NCBI RefSeq assembly: GCF_003837805.1
Contig: NZ_RQIT01000002.1
Location: 434,001 to 498,000 of the forward strand
Reading direction: 5' to 3'
Source of the DNA: Bradyrhizobium sp. RP6
GTDB lineage: Bacteria > Pseudomonadota > Alphaproteobacteria > Rhizobiales > Xanthobacteraceae
Length of the DNA: 64,000 nt
Within the stretch, counting starts at the first letter, position 1, and the number at the start of each line of letters is the position of its first letter. Positions 34,358-41,355 of the stretch are shown here, one piece after another. A program made the translations under genes and the position numbers. The notes under the pieces were generated by a model. The model was given only the letters and a program-made list of their open reading frames with translations, did no database searches and had not been told where the DNA came from.

Positions 34358-35530
34358 ATGGACCACCCAATGAAGAACGTCACTGCCCTAGAATTCAAGG
34401 ACACCGGCGAAGCCGATGACCCGATTGCCTCCGTCGCCAAGGAACTGGCGGATCTGAAGGCGGCCCTCGAAACGAAGGCTGCCAACGACAACACCAAGCT
34501 CACCGAGCGCTTGGACCGCATCGAGGCCAAGGTCAACCGTCCCGGCAATAAGTCGTCGGCAAACGACAATGAGCCCCAGGTCGAGACCAAGGCGCTCAAC
34601 GGCTTCCTGCGCAACGGCCCGCAGTCGCTCGACGATATCGAAAAGAAGACCCTGAACCTCGGCACCACCACGGCCGGCGGCTATGTGGTCGCGCCGGAAT
34701 ACTCGACGCGCGTCATCGAGGGCCTGACGCAGTTCTCGCCGCTGCGCTCGCTCGCCAGTGCCATGTCGATCGGCACCACCGAGACCTACATCCCGATCCT
34801 CACCTCCGGCACCGATGGCGGGTGGGTCACCGAAACCGGCACTCGCCCGTCGGCTGAACCCGCTTTCGAACAGGCGAACATCAAGACTTTCGAGTATGCG
34901 GCCACGCTTCCGGTATCGGTCCAGCTCCTGGAAGATAGCGCTGTCGATCTCGCAAGTCTCTTGCAGCGCTGGATCACCAAGAAATTCGCCAAGGCGGAAG
35001 CATCCGCCTTCGTTGTCGGCGACGGCAACGGGAAGCCCACCGGCCTCCTGCATACGCCGGGCGACTATACCCAGATCACGGCCGACCAGGACGGTTCTGA
35101 CCTCCTGGAAAAGCTGATCGACCTGTTCTATGCGCTGCCCGGCGAATACGCGAACGTCGGCGCCTGGATGATGAAGCGCTCCACCATGGGCGTCATCCGC
35201 AAGCTCGCGGATGCCTCGACCACCCGGCGCAGCATCTGGTCGGACAGCATCGCCAAGGGCACGCCGGCCACGCTGCTCGGCTGCCCGATCTTCGAAGCGC
35301 CCGACATGGACGGCCTGGTTGGCGCCGGTTCGCCGGCTGCCGACACGTTCCCGGTCATCTTCGGCGACTATGCCAGCGCCTATCAGATCGTCGATCGCGT
35401 TGGCATCGCCGTCATGCGCGACGACTTCACCGGCGCCGACAATGGCATCGTGAAGCTTCGCGCCCGTCGCCGCGTCGGTGGCAAGCCGGTTCTGCCGGAG
35501 GCTGCCGTGGTCCTCAAGGCAACGGCGTAA
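34358..35530 (+). CDS. major capsid protein (HK97 fold)
   Basis: The 390-residue protein has the HK97 organisation: an N-terminal coiled-coil delta domain (EADDPIASVAKELADLKAALETKAANDNTKLTERLDRIEAKVN, about residues 15-60), a linker around residues 65-80, and the capsid core from FLRNGPQSLDDIEKKTLNLGTTTAGGYVVAPEYSTRVIEGL. The cleavage site used by the upstream protease is expected in the linker. The length is very close to that of HK97 gp5 (385). It forms the icosahedral shell, and a single gene without a separate scaffold is normal for this type. Confidence 0.93.
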   Translation: MDHPMKNVTALEFKDTGEADDPIASVAKELADLKAALETKAANDNTKLTERLDRIEAKVNRPGNKSSANDNEPQVETKALNGFLRNGPQSLDDIEKKTLNLGTTTAGGYVVAPEYSTRVIEGLTQFSPLRSLASAMSIGTTETYIPILTSGTDGGWVTETGTRPSAEPAFEQANIKTFEYAATLPVSVQLLEDSAVDLASLLQRWITKKFAKAEASAFVVGDGNGKPTGLLHTPGDYTQITADQDGSDLLEKLIDLFYALPGEYANVGAWMMKRSTMGVIRKLADASTTRRSIWSDSIAKGTPATLLGCPIFEAPDMDGLVGAGSPAADTFPVIFGDYASAYQIVDRVGIAVMRDDFTGADNGIVKLRARRRVGGKPVLPEAAVVLKATA

Positions 35531-35535
35531 CGAAC

Positions 35536-36111
35536 ATGCGGCTCGCAGCGAATACCTTTGCCCTCCAGCTCGGCGACAAGTCTTTCGACTTGAAGCCGTC
35601 GCTGCGAGCCGCATTCATCCTATACGAACGTTACGACGGCTTCCATAACCTCTCGCGCCACCTTGCCGATGGAAGCCTGACCGCCGCCCTCGATATCATC
35701 AGCGCCACCATCGTCGACGCCAAGACCTGGGGCCAATACGCTCTGCCAGTCAATGGTGCCGTCGTGCGCGACCTCATGACCGCGACCGGCGATCTGATCG
35801 AATTCGTCATGTTGCTCGCTGGCGTCGACAGCAAGACAAGCGGCAAGGCCGATACGGGCAAGCCGATTCCGTTCGATGAATACTTCACCCAGCTTTTCCA
35901 GATCGGCACCGGCTGGCTTGGCTGGACACCTGATGACACCTGGGAAGCAACGGCTTCCGAGATCATCAACGCTCAGAAGGGCCGCATGGACATGCTCAAG
36001 GCCTTGTTCGGTAGCAAGGAAGAAACCGCCGACGCTTCCGACCTGGGAAGCATTAAGGCCGATCTCAACGCCATCGGTGATCTTACCGTGCATTCATTGA
36101 GGGCTCGCTGA
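35536..36111 (+). CDS. phage tail assembly chaperone-like protein
   Basis: The 191-residue protein (MRLAANTFALQLGDKSFDLKPSLRAAFILYERYDGFHNLSRHLADGSLTAAL...) has two parts. The first resembles GTA gp10-type chaperones (counts of acidic helices and a LKPSLRAA segment). The second resembles the small acidic tail chaperone domain (FDEYFTQLFQIGTGWLGWTPDDTWEATASEIINAQKGRMDMLKALF). A fusion of the two normally separate chaperone modules is likely. It lies between capsid and HNH genes, not next to the tape measure, which is unusual. The ATGG overlap with the HNH gene indicates translational coupling. Confidence 0.6.
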   Translation: MRLAANTFALQLGDKSFDLKPSLRAAFILYERYDGFHNLSRHLADGSLTAALDIISATIVDAKTWGQYALPVNGAVVRDLMTATGDLIEFVMLLAGVDSKTSGKADTGKPIPFDEYFTQLFQIGTGWLGWTPDDTWEATASEIINAQKGRMDMLKALFGSKEETADASDLGSIKADLNAIGDLTVHSLRAR

Positions 36112-36452
36112 TGGCCTGGAAACCGCGCCGCGTATGTCACTGCGGCAAGATCATTGCGGCAACCGATCTTTGTGAATGCCAGATCAGGCGAAAGGCAGAA
36201 GCCGACCAGCGCCGCCCCAATGCCAACGATCGCGGCTATGACAGCAAGTGGCGCCGCGAGAGCAAGGCATTCCTTGCCCTCCCTGAAAACCACTTCTGTG
36301 CCTGCGGCTGCGGTCGCATCGCCGATTGCGTCGACCACAAGGTTCCCCATCGCGGCGACATGAAGCTTTTTTGGCAGCGCTCGAATTGGCAGGCCTTGGC
36401 TAGCTCACCCTGCCATGCCAGCCGCAAACAACGCACGGAGCGCCGGCAATGA
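36111..36452 (+). CDS. phage HNH endonuclease
   Basis: The 113-residue protein has two Cys-containing metal knuckles (VCHCGKIIAATDLCECQ and FCACGCGRIADCVDHKVPHR) and the HNH motif as D-H followed by SNWQALASSPCHASRK. In HK97-like phages an HNH nuclease next to the terminase stimulates DNA cleavage during packaging. Here it is placed before the connector genes and about 2.6 kb upstream of TerL. It begins at the stop of the preceding chaperone gene. Confidence 0.85.
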   Translation: MAWKPRRVCHCGKIIAATDLCECQIRRKAEADQRRPNANDRGYDSKWRRESKAFLALPENHFCACGCGRIADCVDHKVPHRGDMKLFWQRSNWQALASSPCHASRKQRTERRQ

Positions 36453-36820
36453 GCGACAAGGCCCTCTGGCGCGCGGTGATCCAGCAAGCGATCACGGATG
36501 CAACTCAACCCCTCTCGACTAAGCGGCGAGCCGTTCGCCTCGACCAGATGCGCACTCGCGAATGGCTTACTGAGCCGAACAGCGACTTTGAGGACGTTTG
36601 CAGCCTCGCGGAGCTGGACCCGATCAAGGTGCGTAAGCACGTGCTGCCCCTGATCGCAGAGGCAACGAAGAACGATCAGCCGATGCCTGAACGCACGCCG
36701 CAACGCCGCGTCCGCTTCTCAGCGAGGCATACCCCGGGGGTGGCTCAAAACCCTCAAGAAATCGTCCGCGACCGGTGCCCCCGACCGGCACAAGATAGCT
36801 CGAAATTGGGAATTTTCTGA
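36449..36820 (+). CDS. phage hypothetical protein, 123 aa
   Basis: The ORF begins at the overlapping stop of the HNH gene (ATGA at 36449-36452). The N-terminal 75 residues are predicted mostly helical (LWRAVIQQAITDATQPLSTKRRAVRLDQMRTREWLTE ... VRKHVLPLIAEA). The C-terminal part is low in structure and rich in Arg and Pro. Similar small proteins sit between the HNH and connector genes in some phages of Alphaproteobacteria, but I know no function. It is followed after two bases by the connector gene. Confidence 0.55.
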   Translation: MSDKALWRAVIQQAITDATQPLSTKRRAVRLDQMRTREWLTEPNSDFEDVCSLAELDPIKVRKHVLPLIAEATKNDQPMPERTPQRRVRFSARHTPGVAQNPQEIVRDRCPRPAQDSSKLGIF

Positions 36821-36822
36821 CT

Positions 36823-37110
36823 ATGCCCGGCATCACCCTGGACCAAGCCAAGGTCCACCTGAACGTCACCTTGGACGCCGACGACGCGATCATTTCCGAC
36901 AAGCTCGCGGCGGCAAAGGCGTGGGTTGGCGCCTATACGGCCTCGAATGTGGACGCTGACGGCACACCGGCGCCGGTGAATGAGGCTGTGCTGCAAATGA
37001 CGGCGCACCTCTATCAGAACCGGGAAGCGTCCCTGGTTGGCGTCACGGCCCAGGAATTGCCGTTCGGTTTCCTCGATTTGTTGGCCCCTTACCGCGCGTT
37101 TTGCTTCTGA
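36823..37110 (+). CDS. phage head-tail connector protein (gp6-like)
   Basis: The 95-residue protein resembles HK97 gp6-type connectors: ITLDQAKVHLNVTLDADDAIISDKLAAAKAWVGAYT followed by a helix AVLQMTAHLYQNRE and a hydrophobic end PFGFLDLLAPYRAF. The small helical domain binds below the portal and receives the tail. The pattern DLLAPYR near the end is a common family end. It is followed by the tail-completion gene at a one-base gap. Confidence 0.82.
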   Translation: MPGITLDQAKVHLNVTLDADDAIISDKLAAAKAWVGAYTASNVDADGTPAPVNEAVLQMTAHLYQNREASLVGVTAQELPFGFLDLLAPYRAFCF

Positions 37111-37111
37111 A

Positions 37112-37534
37112 ATGGCCGTTTCCGACCCATCTCTCACCCTCCAAAAGGCCATCCGGCAGCGCCTGATCGCGAGCCCGGAGCTGATGGCGCTGGTCCAAGC
37201 TGAGCACATCCTGGACGCCAATGGCCGGCCGGAGATCATGCCAGCCGTCTATATCGGCGAAGGGCAGACCATCTTCCGGCGCTGGGATGCGACGACGCAT
37301 GCCACGCTGCACGTCTGGTTCGCTGAGCCGGGTTTGGTCCAGTGCAAGGAAGCCGTGTCCGCCATCGTCGCAGCGCTGCGGATCGATGCCCAGGCAGAAG
37401 GCGTGCTGCAAATCGACGGCTTCACTGTGCACGACATGCAGGCCACCCAGACCCGCTATCTACGCGACCCCCACGGCTCCTATAGCCACGGCATCGTCAC
37501 CGCCGCGGCGATCGTAAAACCGAGGGCGGCATGA
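37112..37534 (+). CDS. phage tail completion protein (DUF3168)
   Basis: The 140-residue protein (from ATG 37112) has the DUF3168 pattern LTLQKAIRQRLIASPELMALV, with DANGRPEIMPAVYIGEGQTI and a following beta-strand series including TLHVWFAEPGLVQCKEAVSAIVAAL, ending FTVHDMQATQTRYLRDPHGSYSHGIVTAAAIV. In GTA and siphophages this protein terminates the tail tube. Its 37-bp upstream neighbour is the connector and its stop overlaps the head-closure gene by four bases, a normal cluster for the head-tail interface. Confidence 0.82.
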   Translation: MAVSDPSLTLQKAIRQRLIASPELMALVQAEHILDANGRPEIMPAVYIGEGQTIFRRWDATTHATLHVWFAEPGLVQCKEAVSAIVAALRIDAQAEGVLQIDGFTVHDMQATQTRYLRDPHGSYSHGIVTAAAIVKPRAA

Positions 37535-37848
37535 GGGCCGGCAACCTCGATCGCATCATTGAAATCCAGCGCCGGACCACTGGCCTGGACCTCTACGGCA
37601 CGCCCATAGAGACCTGGACCACGCTTACCACCATGCGGGCGCAACTGCTCAAGAACGCCACCGACGATCGCGAGGGCGCGCGCGGGCACACGACCGACGC
37701 CGTGCTGACCATCCGGATGTATTACTTCGCCGGCCTCAGCCTCAATGATCGGCTTCTCTATGAGGGGCAGCAATTCGAGATCACCGGCTTAACCGAGATC
37801 GGCCGGCGCGTCGGGATGGATGTTACGTGCGAGCGGGTCGGGTCGTGA
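37531..37848 (+). CDS. phage head closure / head-tail joining protein
   Basis: The 105-residue protein fits the head-tail joining family (Phage_H_T_join): GNLDRIIEIQRRTTGLDLYGTPIETWTTL at the N terminus, then a strand set with LTIRMYYFAGLSLNDRLLYEGQQFEITGLTEIGRRVGMDVTCERV. This plug closes the portal after DNA packaging. It overlaps the upstream gene by four bases. The minus-strand membrane protein gene follows three bases after its stop, which breaks the usual head-to-tail series. Confidence 0.85.
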   Translation: MRAGNLDRIIEIQRRTTGLDLYGTPIETWTTLTTMRAQLLKNATDDREGARGHTTDAVLTIRMYYFAGLSLNDRLLYEGQQFEITGLTEIGRRVGMDVTCERVGS

Positions 37849-37850
37849 CT

Positions 37851-38618
37851 TCAGTGCAGGAGTTCCAACGCGCGGTCAATTTCCTCGCCTTTGGCGAGCA
37901 AGCGTCGACGCTCGGCGAGCAATCGAATTTCATGCTGCAACAGAGCACCGCTCATCGTGCGACGGGTAACCTCAATGAATTCATGAACGCTCTTCACAAA
38001 ACTAGGAGCAATTCGATCAAGAAATTGCATTCTCGATTCGTCGGAAGGTCCCCGTTGTCTAGACTTGAGGTTCTGCGACCGGTCTCGGATTATCACGACG
38101 GTTTGCCGCAGCTCCTCACGCTCGGTTCGCTGAGTGCGGGTCAATCTCAGGCGGTCGCAAAATCGTCCCCACTGTGCCGCTCCGAGGCGATCGATTGCGG
38201 CCTGAAACGAGGTCAGTTCCTGGGCGAGAACATCCACCAAGGCGATATCGCCTTTTTCCCAGAAATCGATTGCCGCCGACAGCTTACCAAGACCGCTTTC
38301 GATCGCCCTGATTTCTCCGATAAAGGCAATATCGGCATCGATCGCATCCAGGTCGGCCAGAAGTATCGGCTGGAGTTGGGAAGCCGCTTGAGCACCCATG
38401 ATACGGACTTGTCGCCAGACCGGCGCAACGGCCATCCAGCCAATCAGCGCTGCGCCTATTACACCGATGAGTGTTTGCCAATCTTTGAGGACGTTCAAGA
38501 GCCCCTGAGCCTTGGCGTCGGAGATCAGTGCTCCGCTAATGCCGAGCCATGTGGCGAGGACCGCCGTCAACATCAACGTCACAATCGTGGGCAGACCGGG
38601 AAGGTTGCTTCCATTCAT
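37851..38618 (-). CDS. membrane protein of unknown function inside phage packaging module (moron-like)
   Basis: The 255-residue protein starts at ATG 38616-38618 (earlier in-frame starts run into the promoter side of terS). It has two predicted membrane helices (TIVTLMLTAVLATWLGISGALI and LIGVIGAALIGWMAVAPVW) close to the N terminus and a long helical cytoplasmic part rich in charged residues (REELRQTVVIIRDRSQNLKSRQ ... EIRLLAERRRLLAKGEEIDRALELL). It is the only minus-strand gene in the structural block and has its own upstream gap of 47 bases shared with the small terminase gene. Independent transcription in the lysogen is therefore possible. I do not know a homologous family. Confidence 0.6.
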   Translation of the reverse strand: MNGSNLPGLPTIVTLMLTAVLATWLGISGALISDAKAQGLLNVLKDWQTLIGVIGAALIGWMAVAPVWRQVRIMGAQAASQLQPILLADLDAIDADIAFIGEIRAIESGLGKLSAAIDFWEKGDIALVDVLAQELTSFQAAIDRLGAAQWGRFCDRLRLTRTQRTEREELRQTVVIIRDRSQNLKSRQRGPSDESRMQFLDRIAPSFVKSVHEFIEVTRRTMSGALLQHEIRLLAERRRLLAKGEEIDRALELLH

Positions 38619-38665
38619 TCCGGCAACCTGCCGCGCGATTCGATTCTTGTCGAGAGGTGGGCCGC

Positions 38666-39043
38666 ATGAGGGGCCGAAAACCCGACCTTGCCGCTGCCGG
38701 CAACGCGCTCGACGCCTCGACCAAGCCGCCATCTTGGTTGAGCAAGCACGCCAAAGCCGAATGGCGCCGCGTGATGCCAGAGCTCGCCAAGCGCCGAATC
38801 CTCACGCCGGCTGATCTTGGCTGCCTGGAGAGCTACTGTATCGCGATCGGCCGCATCCGCGAGCTGGAGATCCTCCTACGCGCCGGCATCGATCCCAAGC
38901 TTTGTCGAATGCAAGACAAGGCGATGGTCACGGCCCGCCAGCTCGCGGCCGAACTTGGCTTGACGCCCGTGTCCCGTTCCCGGCCGGCCGTGCGGGAAAA
39001 TGACGACCAGGATGATGATGAAAACCCCTTCAACATCGTCTGA
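38666..39043 (+). CDS. phage terminase small subunit (P27 type)
   Basis: The 125-residue protein starts at ATG 38666 after a GAGAGGTGGG site. The layout fits P27-family small terminases: a basic start (MRGRKPDLAAAGNALDASTKPPSWLSKHAKAEWRRVMPELAKR), a DNA-recognition helix region (LTPADLGCLESYCIAIGRIRELEILLR) and an acidic tail (ENDDQDDDENPF). The gene overlaps the large-subunit start by 44 bases. It recognises the phage packaging site and loads DNA on TerL. Confidence 0.82.
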   Translation: MRGRKPDLAAAGNALDASTKPPSWLSKHAKAEWRRVMPELAKRRILTPADLGCLESYCIAIGRIRELEILLRAGIDPKLCRMQDKAMVTARQLAAELGLTPVSRSRPAVRENDDQDDDENPFNIV

Positions 39044-40643
39044 TACCTATCCGCACTGGATTTTCGACGATTCGCCCATTACCGACCCGTTCGGCTATGG
39101 CGAGCGCGCGGTCGAATTCCTCCGGCGCCTGAAGCATCCCAAGTCGACGTTGCCCCGGAAGCAATTCCAGCTCGACCCGTGGCAGGAACGTATCGTGCGC
39201 GCGATCTACGGGCCGCGCGACGACGCCGGCAACCGGATCGTCTCAACCGTTGTGATCCTGGTCCCGCGCGGCAACCGCAAGACCAGCCTGTCCGCTGCAC
39301 TGGCGCTGTTGCACACCATCGGCCCTGAGCGTGTTTCGGGGGGCGAGGTCATTTTCGCGGCGTGCGATCGTGGGCAGGCTGGCATCGCCTTCAAGGAGGC
39401 GAGCAGCATTGTAAAGGCCGATCCCAAGCATTTGGTCCCGGTGACCAAGGTCTATGACGCCTTCAACAGTGCGAAAAAGATCGCCTATCCCCGCGACGGG
39501 ACCGAATTGGAAGTCATCTCAGCGGACGCACCGAGTAAGGAAGGCCGGACGCCTGCATTTGTGCTGGCGGACGAACTCCACGTCTGGCGCGGTGCGGACC
39601 TCTGGAAGGTGCTCACCAATGGCCTCGACAAGACCGACAACAAATTGCTTGTGGTCGCGACGACGGCTGGTCGTGGGCAGGACAACATCGCTCATGAAGT
39701 GATAGAGCGCGCGCGGAAGATTGCGCGCGGCGAAATCATCGACCCGACCTGCCTGCCGGTGCTCTTTGAGTCGCCGGCCGACGTAGACTATGCCAGCGAG
39801 GACGCATGGCGCCGCGTCAATCCCGGTAGTGTCCATGGTTATCCGTCCGTCAAAGGCTACCGGGACCACGTCACGCGCGCAAAGGATAGCCCGACCGAGC
39901 GCGATAGCCTGTTGCAATACAAGCTGAACGTCTGGCTCGACCATTCGACATCGCCCTTTGTGGACATGGCGACCTATGACAAGGGCGCCGCGCCGATCGA
40001 CTACGAGGCCTTGCGCGGGGCGCCGTGCTGGATTGGCGTCGACATGAGCAAGACGACCGACCTTTCGTCCGTGGTTGCCTGCTTCCGGGATGGCGACACT
40101 TACACCGTGTTGCCGCACTTCTTTTGCCCTGAGGCCGATATTCGCAAGCGGGGCGACCTGGACGGGGTGAACTACGCCTCATGGGCCAAGGATGGCTTCA
40201 TTACAGCTACACCCGGCAACGTCATCGATAACGCCGCCGTCGCGGACTACATCCGATCACTGGCGGAGCGTTTCCAGGTCCAGGAGATCGGCTTTGACGT
40301 GGCGTTCGCCCAAGGCGTCATGGCTCCCCTGGTCGACGAAGGTTACCCGGTCGTCACTATTCGCCAAGGCTGGGTGACGCAATCGCCGGCCCTCAACGTG
40401 CTGGAGCGCGCGATCATCAGCGGCAACTTCCGCCATGGGGGCCATCCCGTGTTGCGGTGGAACTTCGCCAATGTCGCAATCCACAAGGACGCGAACGACA
40501 ACCGGATCATTCACAAGAGCAAGTCGACCGATCGCATTGACGGCGCGGCGGCGACTTGGATGGCCGTGTCGCGCGCGGCGGCCGGCGAAAGCACGCGCTC
40601 GCTTTACGATCTCCCCAACGCTGTTGAACTTCTTTCGTGGTGA
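39000..40643 (+). CDS. phage terminase large subunit
   Basis: The 547-residue packaging ATPase and nuclease has a Walker A-like motif VPRGNRKTS (residues 88-96), a Walker B with catalytic Glu (FVLADELHVW, Asp191-Glu192), the coupling motif VVATTAG and the nuclease domain starting around WIGVDMSKTTDLSS with its first catalytic Asp. It belongs to the group of HK97-like terminases. The ATG at 39000 overlaps the small-subunit gene by 44 bases in another frame. Here it comes after all capsid genes, while in most HK97-type phages it precedes portal. Confidence 0.92.
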   Translation: MTTRMMMKTPSTSSDTYPHWIFDDSPITDPFGYGERAVEFLRRLKHPKSTLPRKQFQLDPWQERIVRAIYGPRDDAGNRIVSTVVILVPRGNRKTSLSAALALLHTIGPERVSGGEVIFAACDRGQAGIAFKEASSIVKADPKHLVPVTKVYDAFNSAKKIAYPRDGTELEVISADAPSKEGRTPAFVLADELHVWRGADLWKVLTNGLDKTDNKLLVVATTAGRGQDNIAHEVIERARKIARGEIIDPTCLPVLFESPADVDYASEDAWRRVNPGSVHGYPSVKGYRDHVTRAKDSPTERDSLLQYKLNVWLDHSTSPFVDMATYDKGAAPIDYEALRGAPCWIGVDMSKTTDLSSVVACFRDGDTYTVLPHFFCPEADIRKRGDLDGVNYASWAKDGFITATPGNVIDNAAVADYIRSLAERFQVQEIGFDVAFAQGVMAPLVDEGYPVVTIRQGWVTQSPALNVLERAIISGNFRHGGHPVLRWNFANVAIHKDANDNRIIHKSKSTDRIDGAAATWMAVSRAAAGESTRSLYDLPNAVELLSW

Positions 40644-40646
40644 CGC

Positions 40647-41048
40647 ATGGCCGATAACGACGATCTCGACGCATACCTTGAGGCGTTGCGGGACAAGATC
40701 ACCGAGCAATTGGGCGACGTTCTGCGCGAGCAGGCCTTCCGCCTTTCCGATGCACAGCGCGCCGCGTTGCGATCACTTGAGCAATCGCCCGAGACCGGCG
40801 CGCTCGAAGCGTCCTGCACCGTGGCCCAGGGCGAGAGCGAACTTGAATACCTAGTGCAGGCCGGCGGTGACATGACGACGAAGGAAGTCCGCGAGGGCAG
40901 CGGCGAGCCCTATGACTACGCGCTCGGCTTTGAATTCGGGACAAGCCACCAGCCCGCGCGCTCATTCTTCTACTCCACCTACAACGCCATGCGCGACGAC
41001 ATGCAGCAGGCGATCGACGAAGCTGTAAACGAGGTTCTAAATGACTGA
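40647..41048 (+). CDS. HK97 gp10-family phage protein
   Basis: The 133-residue protein has the organisation of HK97 gp10-like tail-connector proteins: DDLDAYLEALRDKITEQLGDVLREQAFRLSDAQRAALRSLEQSPETGALEASCTVAQGE, and the end EPYDYALGFEFGTSHQPARSFFYSTYNAMRDDMQQAIDEAVNEVL, where the P-A-R-S/P-F segment is common. It is usually encoded among connector genes. Here it follows terL at three bases and its end overlaps the next chaperone gene by eight bases. Confidence 0.72.
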   Translation: MADNDDLDAYLEALRDKITEQLGDVLREQAFRLSDAQRAALRSLEQSPETGALEASCTVAQGESELEYLVQAGGDMTTKEVREGSGEPYDYALGFEFGTSHQPARSFFYSTYNAMRDDMQQAIDEAVNEVLND

Positions 41049-41355
41049 CACTTCCCGCGAGATCACCTGGGCCGGCGGCACCAATAAATTCGACCTGGGG
41101 CATCCCTGGGTCCGGCGCGTCATGAGCTATCGAGGCCCGGCGCCCGCTGCCCAGATGGCGCGGTTGGAAGCGGGCACCTACAGCGCAGAGGAAATTGAGC
41201 GCCTGATCGAACTAGGTTTGATCGGCGGGGGCATGCCCGAGCGCGACGTTGACCCGCTGCTCGATGCGCATGTGCGCGGGAAGCCTCTGGCGCCAAACGT
41301 CATGCTTGCGAGCGCCGTTCTGTCCGCGCTGTTTGTGGGTGCTGACAATGGCTAG
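41041..41355 (+). CDS. GTA gp10-like tail assembly chaperone, copy 2
   Basis: The 104-residue protein resembles TAC_11-type chaperones, with a helix-rich end (YSAEEIERLIELGLIGGGMPERDVDPLLDAHVRGKPLAPNVMLASAVLSALFVG). Its LGLIGGG...PLLDAHV..KPL pattern corresponds to the 32917 copy. It sits just before the tape measure and overlaps it by eight bases, the normal place for a tail chaperone. This suggests that the other copies may serve another purpose or be remnants of a second module. Confidence 0.7.
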   Translation: MTDTSREITWAGGTNKFDLGHPWVRRVMSYRGPAPAAQMARLEAGTYSAEEIERLIELGLIGGGMPERDVDPLLDAHVRGKPLAPNVMLASAVLSALFVGADNG

